A stretch of 64,000 bases of DNA from Trifolium pratense (lineage: Eukaryota; Streptophyta; Magnoliopsida; Fabales; Fabaceae). The DNA is taken from assembly GCF_020283565.1 (NCBI RefSeq), contig NC_060059.1, positions 17,478,933 to 17,542,932 on the forward strand, in the 5' to 3' direction. Below the pieces are notes generated by a model, which saw nothing but the letters and a program-made list of their open reading frames with translations, did not search any database and was not told the origin of the DNA. The translations under genes were made by a program, and so were the position numbers. Shown here one piece after another: positions 33,256-46,924 of the stretch. The stretch's first letter is position 1; every line of letters begins with the position of its first letter.

Positions 33256-36200
33256 CTAATTTCCAACAACATATTGTTCCATGTTCTCTTTGTTGGACAT
33301 TTTTAAGACAGAATCTTTCTTCTCACTTGATTTCACAGGAGAATATTTGAGATCAAAATCAAAACCTTCATCAGACCTCTTTTTTGTAGGGATTGGAGTT
33401 CCATATTGAGAGAGTTCCCTTTGGTTTCCACAAAGAGTGAATATGTTATGAATCCTCAGTAGTCTATTGGAACCATTATTTTCCTTGTCAGCTTCAGAAG
33501 AATAATTTTCTCTCTTTGGACTTTTGCTAACACTACATACCCTTTTTTCCTCTATCACTTCTTTCTCCACTTCCTCGTCTTCTTCCACTTTATCCTCATG
33601 ATCTTGCTCTCCCTCTCCTTCTTCTTCATATACTGTACTTAGACATGCTTTTTGACCAAAGTTTGGTGCACAAACAGAAGCAACTTCTTGTACCATTGAA
33701 CGAGGTTGATTTGGTGAAATGCCTTGCATGCCGACAATAACTTCACGTGCAAGGGAGGAGGGTTCTTGATCATCCATGTCCAAATCCATCGATTTCACCA
33801 TTCCAGGATCATCCTCGCTTTTGTAAACACGAAGTAGTTTTCTCATAAACCCACTTGGCTCCGTCTCTTTTGATTCATTTTCATCGATATGCTCTTTCTT
33901 TGAATTACAATGCAGCTGCAACTCGATTTCTTCCAGTCTCTTTCTCAGGATTTCAACTTCTTCCTGCTGCTGCAATATGCGTTCTTCCATTCTCTTCCTC
34001 TCCAACTCAACAAAATCATTAGTCATTCTTTGACACTCTTGCAACTTCTTTTCCAACTCTTGTCTCAGAAGGCGTGTTCGTTCGTTTACCTTTAGGTTAA
34101 TCTCCTCCTCACTTGCAGGAGCTGTTTCCATTTTAGCTCTTAACTCAGCAATTTCTTCCTCTTTCTTCATGAGCTTTTTGTGTGCTTCGTTTCGCTCTTT
34201 CTCTCTTAGTTTGTTTTCCATTTGTAGCTTCATGATAAATTCATCCATTGCAGCAATTCTTGATCCCAAAATGACGGTAGAAGAAGAGTCCTCCTCCTTA
34301 ACCGGAGTATGAGGGCCACGAACAATACATTTTGCTTTGGCTCCATATTCCAGTGTAGAGATTGTCTTGTGTATCTCCTTAGGATCAGGACTTGCACATA
34401 GTATCATAAGAATTTTTGACTTATCATCTTCGAATGAATCCTTAAAAAGGGAAAGCAGAAAAAGGTACTTGCATCAGTAAAACATCAAATAACAGGAATC
34501 CAATCCAACAATTAACTAAATTAAGAAACTACAATTACCTGCAGAAGCATGGTAAGTTTGCTGTCTCTAAAAGGCACATGTGAATCGCCATTTGCAATGG
34601 ACTCGACCACTCTCTTCAGTGCTATATTTCCTTGATTAATTTTTGCAGTCTGTAAATTTATCGACAGTTATAACATAATCAGTAGAGAACCTGCATGATT
34701 AAAGAAAGAAAATCAATATCGCAGAAAAATAATAACCTGCATTTTCGCCTCGAATCCAGTTTGACCAGCTTGTTCAATATTTTCTGATCCTGCCATGTCA
34801 ACAAGCATTAGCCGTCCTCCTACTGTTGGGACATCGAGTATCACCTGATAAGAATAGAAAATAAGTCATCAGTTACTAATCAAGAAAACTTAATAAATTT
34901 CATCAGAAGCACCTTCCAAAAGCAACTATACCATGCAGTGACTTCTAGAACTCCTGTCATTACAAAGTGTGCTTTTAACAATCCTCCGCTTCTCCACTTT
35001 CTGAATTTCTTTTGAGATCTTCCCTGCTTCATTTCCAGATATGTAGGTTGCATTCTTAGCCTTTTTCCCCATCACTTCAAGTTTGACCTACAACTCCAAT
35101 TGCAGAAATAAGAAAGTGCTGGTATCATAACATACATAATAGCTAGTCCAGATAAGCTATTTTTATCCTGAGCAAACTGAGCTAAAAAAGACTAAATTTA
35201 ACCAACCAAATTTCTAGAAGTTATGAAAATAAGTTGTTCCGACCTCCACTGATTTTTCGGTGTACCGGAACACAAGTAAAACATGAAAACTTCATGAGTA
35301 TACAGAGCCAAATAACAATCCCAAAGCCAAATCCTATATATAGTACACATAAGTAAGAAAGTTGCACTATCCAAATGTTCAGCACATACAATCAAACAAA
35401 CAGACTATGGTTTGGTTAACACTTCAAAACTAACATCTGATATTGGATAATTGAATAATAACCAAGTCCAGAAGCTTTTTTCATCTAAGTTTAACCAACC
35501 AAATGTGTACAAATAATGAAAATAACTAAATAAATAAACTTCATGAGCATATCAGCATATAGTGAAGCTTAGCCAAATAATATTCCTAAAGCCAAATATA
35601 AGATATAATCTGAAGAGCAAAACCCTAAAGAGTACAGACACAACAATTCAAGGAAAAAAAAACCAGATCAAGTGATAAACCAACATCCTATGTTACATGT
35701 ATTCTATTATTACCTTTGAAGCACTGCCCTTAGACCAACCGAATCCGAACCCTCCACCTCCAGCACCTCCTCCATTGGTGGACAAAAGATCATAAATCTC
35801 TTCATTATAAATCTCCAAAACAGTAACCTGAACAAAAGTTCTCAATCCAAACATTCCTTTAGAATCACCATCACTTCCATCTCCACCACCCTCAGAATCT
35901 GTATCACCATCACCAAGAATATCCCTCAAAGCCCTATAAACAATCCCAGCTTGCTTTGAACAACCAAACATAGTGTGACTCTTACCAGAACCAGTTGGTC
36001 CATACATCATAATAGTACATTTATCTCCCAATTTAACACCATTGATCCTTGATTCCACAAACTTCTTATAGAACAAATCCAATTCCTCTTCCTCAGAAAC
36101 AGAAACCCCATCAAGGGTAAAATCCCTATACCCAAAATCAGCACGAACCCTAATAGATCTAGAGTTTGAACTTGCCATAAGAACCGATAAAGGCTTGTCT

Positions 36201-36385
36201 TTTCGATCTGGGTAGTCGCGAATTCTAGCAATAACTTCAATTGGGTGTTCATGAGGGGATTCTTTGAAATTGGGATGTGGTGGTGTTGGTGCTGCTTTGT
36301 GGCTATTGAAATTGAGACGATGCTTTGAACGTGGTGTTATTAAATGGGTTGAATGCATTTGCTTGGAAGAAGGTGTAGGAGCCAT
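33256..36385 (-). CDS. KIN10A: Kinesin-10A / PAKRP2-like phragmoplast kinesin
   Basis: Five coding exons on the minus strand: 36385-35714, 35087-34932, 34844-34737, 34649-34539, 34440-33256; 743 residues. The N-terminal motor has the P-loop GPTGSGKSHT (residues 129-138), switch I region NDRSSRSH, switch II LVDMAGSEN, and ends near GAKAKCIVRG (about 385). A long charged coiled coil follows (about 405-530), then a tail with very acidic runs and the motif FTLCGNQRELSQ shared with Arabidopsis PAKRP2. The family carries Golgi-derived vesicles to the cell plate during cytokinesis. The motor contains a Gly/Asp/Ser-rich insert (GDGDTDSEGGGDGSDGDSKG) and a second one with a GGGAGGGG run. The C-terminus appears shorter than the Arabidopsis protein as I recall it (about 870 residues), stopping after EQYVVGN. 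Confidence 0.93.
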
Positions 36386-39122
36386 GAATGTGAATTGTTA
36401 AACAAAACCCAGAAATGAAATGGAGGAAAGATTGAATCTTTTGGGTTGAATCTGAGACCCAGTTGAGAGAAATTGCAAGAAAAGTTTGGAAAAGACGAAG
36501 AAGATGATAGAGAAAGAGAGAGAGAAATTAGAGAGAGTCACGTTGAAACAAGGGTTTTGAAGTTTCACCAAATGTAGCCGTTACGCTCTCTAACGTCTAT
36601 ATTTAATTCCAAAAGTCATGAAAACTTGAAAACTTTATGTGAATTTTAATATACTTGATAATTTATTAGTAAAATTATTTTGTCAAATACCACTTTTTTT
36701 TTTTACGGGCATTTTTTTTCTGAAACTAGTCAAATACCACTTTTATTATAGGGAGTTGGAGGGTTTACCTCAAAAAGAAAAATAGAAGAGTTATTTTTTT
36801 CCTATCTTTTTATATGAGATTTTTTTTCCTCCCCCTACATTTATCTTTTTATCCCACATATTTTAAAATATTCATATTCTACCCTTATATTAAAGTGTGT
36901 TGGTATGTTAAAACTGCATCGAAAGTGTGTTGATATGTTAATATTGCATCGAAAGTGTGTTGGTATGTTAAAAGTGTATTAGTATGTTAAAATTACATTT
37001 AACTTCCACATGACTAGTTATATGTAACACATGCATTGGGCCCAGTGAGATATATATTTCTCTTTTCCCAAATTTTTTTCATTTGTAAAGTTTTTTTCTC
37101 TCTCTTCTCTCTCTCTCTCTCTCCCTCTCTCTCTCTCGTACGCTCTCTCTTTTCTCACCATCTCACACTTTCATCTCTCCTCTCTGCCTCATCTCATCCT
37201 TCACCATAACATCCAACTCAGGCGAGCCACGGCAAGGTAGTCAACGTAGGTATGAGAAAATGTGACCTGCCAATCTCTTATCATATGATGTCCTTAATAT
37301 TGTTGAGGATGGCTGCATAATAATGCCACTCGTCAACAGGATCAATAATCAAATTAATCACCGTCTTGGAGTCTGAATAACACCACAACTCCTTAATGTC
37401 TAACTCCCAAGCAAGGAGAAGACATTCATAAATTGCGATAAGTTATAAAGGTCTTCATTTTGCATTTGCTAGTCTTCATTGACTATTTTGACAAAAAATT
37501 GATTATGTGGAATTTTAAAGTTTTTAAAAATTATTTTTAAATAAATAAAAAATGTTTTTAAAATTAAAAAACATTTATAAAATAAAAATTTATATATTTT
37601 AGTTTAAATTTATCTATAATAATAATATCTTGACTGTTCGCACAACTGAAATTCTGGTATCACTAGAATGATGTTACCCGAGATGTCCCAACAACTGCTT
37701 TATAAATAATGTTGTATTGATGGTTGGCACATCTTACGTAACATGTAAAAACTGACAGAAAATAAATTGCACAAGTAATTGTTAACCCAGTTCAGCCAAC
37801 TGCCTACTTTGGGGGATACCAATCCAGGAAGGAAATCCACTAATAGTTCTAGTCACTAAGACCTCCAGCAAACCCTTGGATCTACGTCTTATACTAAGAC
37901 CTCCAGCAAACCCTTGGTTTACGTCTTATAACCTCGACACTACTCATGCAACTTCTGCCTAGGAACTCCTAGACATGAGATCCCATCTCACTTCCACTCA
38001 ACCAACACAACCTGTGTTGTTTATACAATGTTGGGAATAATGTGGTAACAACTTACCAAGACAATATTTCACTCTTGCTTAAAAGCTTCAAGTGAATCAC
38101 ACACAGTTAACTCCGTACTTCAAAGCTTAGGAGTAACCTTACAAATAACAAACTCAGTTCTTAACTCGTGTTATAGAATCCACAAGTAAGAATCACAATT
38201 AACAAATACAGACACTTTGACTCAATAAAGACTGAATTGCATATTTCTAAATATTTTCAATGAGATACTTAGTCTTGATCTTGGTCTTCATATAAATAGT
38301 GAGCTAGCACGCTCCACTTGCTTCACAAAAGATAGGACGCTCCTTGAGAGTCATAAAAGGTGATCTGATTCATTTTCAATCTTCATCAAAGATATATCAA
38401 AACTTTCCAAAAGTGTTTGAATGACTTTAGAAGATAAGTATAGTCATACAGTTGTTCCATTAAGTCTGACTTATCTCAAAAACACCTGATCAGATCAAAT
38501 CTTCAATAAACACGTTCTTAAGTGGATTTCCATATATAACAGATGCTCATATTAAATGCGCGAGATTTCCTTAGCAAATAGGATGTTGTAACATGTTTTC
38601 CAACATCTTGTTAGCATATTTGTTTTAGCAAAATTAAGCCAATTCAAATATCCAACAACAACAAAAGCACTTAGACACACAAGGGTAGGCGCGGTTTGCG
38701 CCTTATCAGGCTTGTTGAGGCTTGAGCTCTCAAGTTGCAAGAACAAGAAACAATGGACGATTATGATATCTATTAGAGAAGAATAGGTTGTTAGGAGGAA
38801 GTAAAGAAATTTTTATTCATCCACGATGAGCCACACAAAGTAGTTACAAGTGAGTGTGTATTTATACACAATTTCTTAAGCTACAAGTAACTAACTAACA
38901 TAACAAACTTCTTAACTTCCTAACTAATTGTGAGGCCTAACTAACTAACAATTAACATGAATTACACAAACAAATCTCGACATTGACAATAATATCTTAT
39001 ATAAAAATATCTTTAACGTTCTACTTTAGTTTAAATTTAGAGTGTTGTTAACATGTGCATATAGGGCACATGTTAAAATATCTTAATATAGAAATTTAAT
39101 ATTTATTGATACAAAAATTTAA
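36386..39122. other. Intergenic region with retrotransposon remnants
   Basis: It includes the kinesin promoter and a CT-rich leader-like tract (37096-37137). A 30-bp tandem repeat (aaagtgtgttggtatgttaa...) recurs three times from about 36893 to 36982. At 37690-38550 there are LTR-like segments (acccagttcagccaactgcc, and a repeated acctccagcaaacccttgg). At 38760-38965 another LTR-like segment carries aactaactaac runs. None can be closed into a complete element, and no gene is supported. Confidence 0.4.
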
Positions 39123-39301
39123 GGGTGCCCCTAATATGATCCCCAATTTTAAAGGTCCACCGATGGTCCTCTGCAGAGGACTGGGAGAAAGAAAAGTAAC
39201 AGGATGTATAAAGTATATCTTAATAGCAACCGGATACAGGCAGTCAAATAAAAAGGACCACCGGTGGACCCTTAAATTTGAGGACCATATTAGGGACAGC
39301 C
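39123..39301. mobile_element. Short Mutator-type MITE (179 bp)
   Basis: The left end, gggtgcccctaatatgatcc, pairs with the right end read in reverse, ggctgtccctaatatggtcc; further inward ggtccaccgatggtcc pairs with ggtccaccggtggtcc. The flanking 9-mers AAAATTTAA and AAATTTTAA differ by one base, consistent with an old 9-bp duplication. Confidence 0.6.
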
Positions 39302-40531
39302 AAATTTTAAAGCTTAAAAATTTAAAATTTAATGTTTCAACATTTAATATTTTCTATTTTTGTTTCTTTAACACTATGTCAATTGAAAGGTCTGACACCT
39401 CGATATCAGCTCTCCGTCTCCTGGAAAAGTAGGTTCCAAGGGTTGAAATGGTCATTAAGGCGGTACATGAAATTCGAAAGACAATTTAGTCCATATCCGA
39501 TATGAGCATTAGAGTAATTTGATTGGTACATATTTGGTTAATTTAAAATGTGTCTAATAATAGGCTCTTTAATTTTTTGTTAAAATGAATCAACTTTGGC
39601 ATTTAGTAAAAACATGATTTTGAATGACTATTCTATGACGTACTATCATAAATATTGTTCTTATTTTGCTAGCTCTAACAAAGAGAATGTTTAGAAAGTG
39701 TGTTAGAGAATAGAGAGTGTAATGTTAACACTCCTCTCTTATGTTTTGACATTGACGGTGTCCATGTGTTTGTGTTGTGTCGGACGTCCTTAATGTTGAT
39801 TTTGAACCTTTCTTCTCAGTGCTCATTCCCCATCATGTTGAGCCTAGCTATTTTATTTCAATTAAGAGTGAACCTACTGTTCCAACTACGAGTTTTCTTT
39901 TTTGATGATTGTTCCAACTACGAGTTATAACCACAACCATTGAATGTTCCATGATGTTCTGCTGTGACTTGTCTTTAACAGCAGCGAGGGGATGAGATAC
40001 AGGTGAGGATTAGCAGTTGAATCAACAATAGAGTTAAAATGAAATAAGAACTGGTCAAGCTTGTAGGTTCAAAACTTGAAGCCTAACAAAGTAGTGTGCA
40101 TTTGAAGTGGCATTTCACCAATCTCAGTCAATTTAGTCGATATATGTGTCTAGGTGAACGTTAGACAAACACAACTTTAGAAAAACCTACTTTCTTAATG
40201 ATTTATGTTTGAACGTTTGCAGGACCATATCCGATGTTAGGTCATAGAAGTTTTGCTACATTGTTAGGTGAAGTCGGTAAAGACACATGCATGACTCTTT
40301 GTTATACCTCACAATAGAACTTTATTTCAAAGCAACTCGAGAAACTCAACGGTATCAGTATCTATCTATAAACAAATATTCCTTTAAGATTAATATGTTA
40401 CACGTAAACAAAAAGTATCATGTTCCCTTGGAGCTGCATAGTGTGGATTGGTTATATCAATGTTACAATATCGAAAATCGTATAGCAAGACAATACACTA
40501 TCATAAAAAACATAGTTCATACACCGGGAAC
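39302..40531. other. Intergenic, downstream of FBN4
   Basis: No supported gene. The end nearest 40531 should hold the 3' untranslated region of FBN4. Around 39700-39790 gtgtcc/gacaccg-type motifs recall the inverted repeat found in FBN4 intron 1. Confidence 0.35.
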
Positions 40532-42781
40532 TTATGAAATCACAAAGACCCTTAGCTCGCCTCTATCTCCTCTGGTGACGCGGGTATCCGAGTCAAGATA
40601 TGTAATTTCAAAATCACCAGTTCCTGTATTATTAGTTGGTGGCCTTAATGCATCTGGAATTCGAGGTACCTCTAGCGGTGGCAACTGTGAAAGATTCCCA
40701 GTTGCCTTCACTGTGGTTTTATCAAATACTATCTTGATCTTTGAAGAACCTGAATCATCACAAACCACACACAATAAAGAGGCAATCTCAAGACAGTAGT
40801 ACAATACTACGATTCTAATATCTGTCGAATAGAAAAAAATCATGCAAAAGCTACTATGCCGCATATGCAGATAATTTTAAAAATAGAAGCACAAAGCATA
40901 AATAAAACTAACCTACGAGTTCAAATTTGTGAGCTAATGTGGCTGTTACTTCAACAGGCGGTACAGGCCACGGAGTACCCAACTGAAGATCCACTATATT
41001 ATCAAAATCTTTGCTTAAGATGTCAATTCGTTGATAAACCTAACAGCAAAGGAAGAGCACCAATTAAGCAATTAGTATTAAACATTTCATACACTTATTA
41101 TCGAATAGTATTTTCCAGATCAAATCACATTCATAGGACCAAAAATCAGATAAAAACATATTTTGTGATAATGAAGAACGATAAACACAAATGTTACATC
41201 AATAGACGAGATTAGTAGCAGACCTGTCCGAGAGTTATAGGAAGGAGCCTTCCAATGGGAGGTCCGGGACGGCTCCCACCTAGAGTACGAGATGAGAACG
41301 CACTGCTATATATCAGTTTCCATCTTCCTTGCAATTTATCAAGGTCTTCCGAGAGGTCCACTAATCCTCCAGCAGATTCAAGTTCCTTAGCCGCAGCATC
41401 TGCCTTTTGTAGGTCTTCTTCATTGGCAGCAAGACCTCTATTTAGCCCAGAAACAGCACTCTGCAGTACAAATCAAACATGAGAAACGAGTTTTGGAAAA
41501 ATGAAATAACAAATAAAACCAACAACAAAAGCATTTTGTAAATCATAAAAATAAGTTTTCCACCATTCCAAAATCGAAAACAATGTGCCACATCTGGCAA
41601 ATGCTTATGAAATTTTAAAAAAAGCCTAAAAAACAAGAGTTACAACCAATCAATGGAGAATAACAAAGAAAACTGCCCAATGGCTCAAAACAGACCACCA
41701 AGACCAACCCCCTTATGTAGTTGTGTAAGGGTTTGCTTGAATTGACTTATTCGAGCTTATCTACCGAAATAAACACTTGTGAGACTGTTTCAGAGGGCTT
41801 ATGTAAACAACTTATTTCCATAAGCTCTCCATGATAGCATATAACTTTTGCATAAACACTTATATGATACATGCTTATACTATAAGCACTTAACTGAGTT
41901 ATTTATCCAAAGAGGGCCAACATATATTTCAATAACAATCTTAACTAGATAGATCATCCGTAAAACTGAGACCAGAGATATGCTAATGCTCCTAAGGGAG
42001 GAACAATTATGTCCATTAACCAGACTTTGCTAAGGTTAAAACTATCAACAACCTAATATAATGATCACAAAAGATCCCCCTCAAAATTATTTTGTTTTTA
42101 ACATGTGTGATATGATTGAAGCACGGAAACACCGGACACGACACTGACACGTCGACACCGATAATAGTTTGAGAAAATGACATAATTCACTGGAATGATA
42201 AGTGTCATGTCGGTGTCCGACACCGGGACACGCCTAATCTGTGTCCGTGCTTCCAATTTGACCAAGAAGATAAATTTAGGTACTTAAGTCAAATGCATAT
42301 ATATTATAACAATTTCCTCAACTATTTTTCCTCTGCAATATTAGTAACTAATCATACACTCATCATGATAATAATTATAGTTAAACATGAAATTGACCAC
42401 ATAATCACACATTCATCATCCATGCAAAAGGTCCCAACCCAACCCAACAAGTGTAAGCTAAAAATTAAGGGATATAAAAATAAGAAAAAATTAACATCCA
42501 AAAAAAACTAAGCTAATAAAAAAATTTACCAGAAGATTGAGCTTCAAGTTGGGGATAGTATCAAATGGGTTTGAAGGAATTGGAATAGTTATAGATTCAT
42601 CAGTTTCAGCAGCTTTGACAATAAGGGATGATGGCTTGATATGTTTATTACCCTTTGGAGTAAAAACATTGATGTTGTTGCGTGGAAAGAAACAAGAAGA
42701 AGAAGAAGAAGAAGAAGATGGTAAAGAGTGAGAGAGAGAAGTTGAGGCAGGGTGATGAACGAGATTAAGGAGAGAAGCCAT
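40532..42781 (-). CDS. FBN4: Plastid fibrillin 4 (plastid-lipid-associated protein 6)
   Basis: Four coding exons on the minus strand: 42781-42530, 41460-41224, 41039-40913, 40749-40532; 277 residues. The first ~60 residues are Ser-rich and poor in acidic residues (LSHSLPSSSSSSSSCFFPR), a chloroplast transit peptide. Then comes the PAP/fibrillin domain: SGLNRGLAANEEDLQKADAA, LDKLQGRWKLIYSSAFSSRT, TLGGSRPGPPIGRLLPITLG, FDNIVDLQLGTPWPVPPVEV and the final TRGDRGELRVFVIS. FBN4 sits in plastoglobules and affects plastoquinone distribution and stress tolerance; this role is transferred from the family. The Ser-run in the transit peptide is encoded by a GAA/CTT trinucleotide repeat near 42700. The ATG is the first in the exon and precedes a sensible transit sequence. 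Confidence 0.93.
42119..42253. repeat. Inverted repeat in FBN4 intron 1
   Basis: Ends gaagcacggaaacaccg and cggtgtccg...gtccgtgcttc are complementary. The 135-bp hairpin is rich in gacac/gtgtc. It resembles a family dispersed in legume DNA and is probably a miniature element. No clear target duplication was found. Confidence 0.5.
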
Positions 42782-43387
42782 GAAAGGGAGTAGAAGTGAT
42801 TATCAAAAGGGTATTGGAAAGTGTAGAAATTGGAAGTGATTATTTATTGAGAAAAATGATTATGGTATGTGTGAACGAGATTTTGTGTTGTGTTGTGTTG
42901 TGTTGTGTGTGACAAAACAAGAAGACAAAGAGTGTTCTTTTTTATTTGTTCATTCACACGCATACTTATTATGGCGCCACGTAATGCTCTCTGCGCCTTT
43001 TACCTATCTCTAATCTCCAACTAGGATTTTGGTCTTTCATTTAGTCAACGTCGACATGTCTTGGATATTTTAAGATTCTTTCTTTATTTTCTACAAAAGT
43101 TTGTAATTTGGGTGATACATTTTTCTTTGGCAGAAATATTAAGCACACTTTTTTGTTTTACATGAACATAAGACATGCTCTTTGGTACCAATTATGATGG
43201 GTTAGTTTATATAAAGTAAAAAAATTCTGATTTTAAATGGAACTACCGCAATTCGCAAGTAGTTGGTGGAATTGGTTGTGAGAGAATTTGTAAAATATAT
43301 TTTTGGAATGTTGCAATGATTGAATTAACATCATTAGTTTGATAAATTGTATAACTTGGTTTTCAACCGTAATTACATAAATTCTTC
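42782..43387. other. FBN4 upstream region
   Basis: This holds the promoter of FBN4. A (TGTTG)n short repeat lies at about 42886-42909, where it may be part of the 5' leader. A ccacgt core (about 42977-42982) is a possible G-box-like light/ABA element; one short motif alone is weak evidence. Confidence 0.4.
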
Positions 43388-44314
43388 GGGTCCGTTTGGT
43401 GCGTAGGATAAGAGACAGGATATGATAACTGTATCATATCATGTCTTAATCCAGTATTTGGTGACACAGCAGGATATGATAAATTAATCCTGAAGCTTAT
43501 CCTATCCTGCCTCCCTAGTTAAAATTCTTATCCTGAATTTGAGCTGGGTTATCAGCAGGATATGATAAGAAAAAAATTATCGATTTATTCTTATAAAATA
43601 TATTTTAAAATAAAAATGAAAATTAATAAAATATAAATAATAAAATAATTTGATAGTAAGTTAATAATAAAATAATTAATTTTTAAGTATATATGTGATT
43701 TTCTCACAAGGGTAATTGTAATTTATATAATCTAAAAAATCAAAATTCTACTAAAATTACAATATTTTAAAGTAAAATAATTACTAAAAAAAATTATAAA
43801 ATAGGGATATTAATTTAAATTTATAACAAATTAAATATAATATTTTTGCAATGATAATTTTATTATTTACGTATGAGATATATTACATATTTATTTAGCT
43901 TATCTAACATGTATATATCATGGAGTTATTTATTTGATCATAATTTATATAAAAAATTAAACTTGATTATTTTCTCATTATTTTTATTTAAAATTATATA
44001 ACTTATTTGATTACTTATTTATATTTTTTATTTATAAACTTGAAAGTATTAATAAATAATTTTTTGAAAAATAACAATTGTTTTACAAGGGTAATTTTGT
44101 CATTTAAATATGTTATATATTTTATCATATTATTATGAGCAAGTATGTATTAAAAATATGATATAATAGTTATCATGTTTGTTATCCTGTGTGCACTAAA
44201 CACAGGATAGGATAACTGAAGATAATTGTTATCCTGTTGATATCATATTATATATCCTTATCCTGTTTTATATCTTATCATGTCACTATCCTATCATGCG
44301 CACCAAACGAGCCC
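43388..44314. mobile_element. Harbinger-like non-autonomous element
   Basis: The ends gggtccgtttggtgcg and (reverse) gggctcgtttggtgcg match except for two positions, and both continue into gataggata/tatcctgt-type repeats. A 3-bp TTC flanks each side (43385-43387 and 44315-44317). The interior is extremely AT-rich and encodes nothing. Superfamily assignment is tentative, since Harbinger targets are normally TTA or TAA. Confidence 0.6.
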
Positions 44315-46920
44315 TTCAAGAGTTATTTTTCTTCACCAAAAGATACAGAATTATCTATCTATATATATACTGTATATAGAGAGAGAGAGAGAGAGATACT
44401 TTAGAGATAGAAAATACACAATCAGAAAATCATGAGATTCACCAGTTAGAAATTTTGCCAAAAATATTTATAAGTCATTTCTTGATTTCTCTAGTGCACA
44501 ACAATCATCGAAGAAACTTTATTTTATAAATTATCATTGATTGATATGCTTGATATAAGTGTGCAATTCATATCATGGTTTTCAAAATATCTTAAAGGGG
44601 ATTTAGTGGTTATCCCATTTGTATCCGTTTTGCATAAACCAGTGAAGATGAATCGAACCTAAAACTTAGTGTGATACACACACTTTGGAATTTATGTGCA
44701 ATGTTCATCATGTCGTTCATCATCTTCTTTTTGTTCAAGTATTTACAGCAGACCTCCACTATAAGTTCTCACAATCTTTAGTTTCAATTTATAATTTATT
44801 TATACTTAAATTCATGGCTGCAATTTTAAAGAGGTGATGATCAACAAAGATATCTTCAAGAGATAAGTATCAATATACGACTTATTAAATTCACGCTTAT
44901 ACATCTAAAATAAATGATCATGACATGAGTTTATAAATACTTTCTTTATATTTTAAGGAGTACATAGAGTACTCAACCCTTACAATTTGTTGAAGATGTT
45001 ATTAGATGCTAGAAACATAAGATAATGGATCTTTACACCAATTTGAAAAATTAAGAGAAGACAAACTTGCAAGATAATGGATCAGTACACCAATCTGAAA
45101 AATCAAGAGAAGACAAACTTGTTATTCTAGCTAGCTATAAACCAAAACCAGAAAATATACATTATATGATCCATTAAGGATTGCAAGTTAACAATTTCTC
45201 CTCTAAACATGATATTGTTACGAGCACACTATAAATACCAAATAGTTGCCAATCAGATTACATGTCCAACATTTACATATTTCTTACTCTTCATCAAAGT
45301 CTCAAAAGAAATAAAATGCTTTCAAACTTCTTCAAAAACAAAAAAGAATTCCACATTCATCCGTTGAAAAATTTGATTTACATTTGATTTTGAAATTTGG
45401 TGGGTCATTGATTTCGATTCTTCAGCTCACCCTAAACACCTCCACACAATATACAAGGTTGCCAATTTGTCCACATGGCTTACCCACACGCAAAATCTCC
45501 ACAGAAAATAATAGTGAGAAACAACCCAACCACACATCATATCAAAACAAATAAATACTACTCCCACTAATTAAGATAGGCAAAACCGAATCAACTCGAA
45601 TAAAATTCGAAACTCAATTCGACAATTGATTCGTTAAACTTGATTCATGAACCAAATAAGAGGAACTTGAGCTATAAATTAAGTTCATTAATTAAATGAG
45701 CTGAACTTGAGCTATATATAATTTAACTCATTTAGTTCACGAGCTGGCTCGATTATGTATATCACACTTCAAAATATGTTTTTAAATAACACTTCAAAAA
45801 TAATTTTAAATTTATATATTTGATTATATATTTATATTTATATAATTGATTTTTTTTTTTTTACAAATATTTAATTTTATATATTTAAATAATTGATAAT
45901 ATATTACTTTCAAGAAATTTAGACAAACACTTAATAATAATAATAGGATTAAAATGAGGCTTTGTCTAACATGAAAGACTTTAAGTGTTTCATGGTGCAC
46001 AAGTCATCAATATCAATATTATTATAACGAATACGAATTTTGTAAAATCTATCGTTGGATTGAAAGTTTATATCGTATAGATCATCCATAAATTTTTTTA
46101 AAAAAATTGGAAATTATTTGATATGTTATTGAGACCCATCAAAATTAACGGTATTCAATAAAAATCCATAAACTGTTAATTGAGCCAATCTTTTTGTGTA
46201 TCTACCTTTTTGTAAACAAATTTATCAAGAGCTCTTTGTTGTGATTTTATTAGCTCTTAATTTATTTTCTTCATTTTTCATTATCAGATAAATGTTTCTT
46301 TGGCAACATCTTCTAAGCTTCAAATAGAAACAAAAAAAAAAAAAAAACTCAAGTAGAGAACAATAGCACCTGTAAAGTTGAATGCTGACTTTAAAAAAGA
46401 ATTGAAAAACTGTAAGATCCAAATGATTGAAATTGGATGAAAAAATAATATGTTAATTATTAACAATTTATAAAAAAAGAAGTTAAATAACTTGTTAATA
46501 AAATTAGGAACACAAAAAACAAAACGACACCAAAAGTTAAATAAAAAAAAAGCTATAACCCATACATAGCTTACAAAAACTCAGGAATTAGAAAACCACA
46601 AAACAAACCCAACATGAACAAATGCAAAAGTGGTGCCATCATTTCATTTTTTTTCTATGGAGTCCTATTTTGGTAACCCTACCAATTATGCTTAATCAAG
46701 CTTTCTACCAATTGAGCCTCACTCACTTATTTAGTAGGTATAAAAAAAGTTGGACCTTAATTTTGCATTTTTCTTTAAGCATAAGTACTTTTTATTTTAT
46801 TTTATATACATAATAATAGATAGACAATTAGGTCCCTTAAAGTAATGGGCCTTAGCCCATGACATCCATTTACCTTTGCCCTGTTTGTTGGTTTGTTCGA
46901 GTCTTGCTATACCAAACTTT
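44315..46920. other. Gene-poor intergenic stretch
   Basis: No supported gene. A GA repeat lies at 44379-44395. A 45-base segment (agataatggatc.., aagagaagacaaactt) is duplicated near 45020 and 45070. Around 45580-45740 a dispersed repeat contains gagctgaacttgagctatat and gttcacgagctggctcg motifs, some in both orientations. Confidence 0.4.
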
Positions 46921-46924
46921 GATT

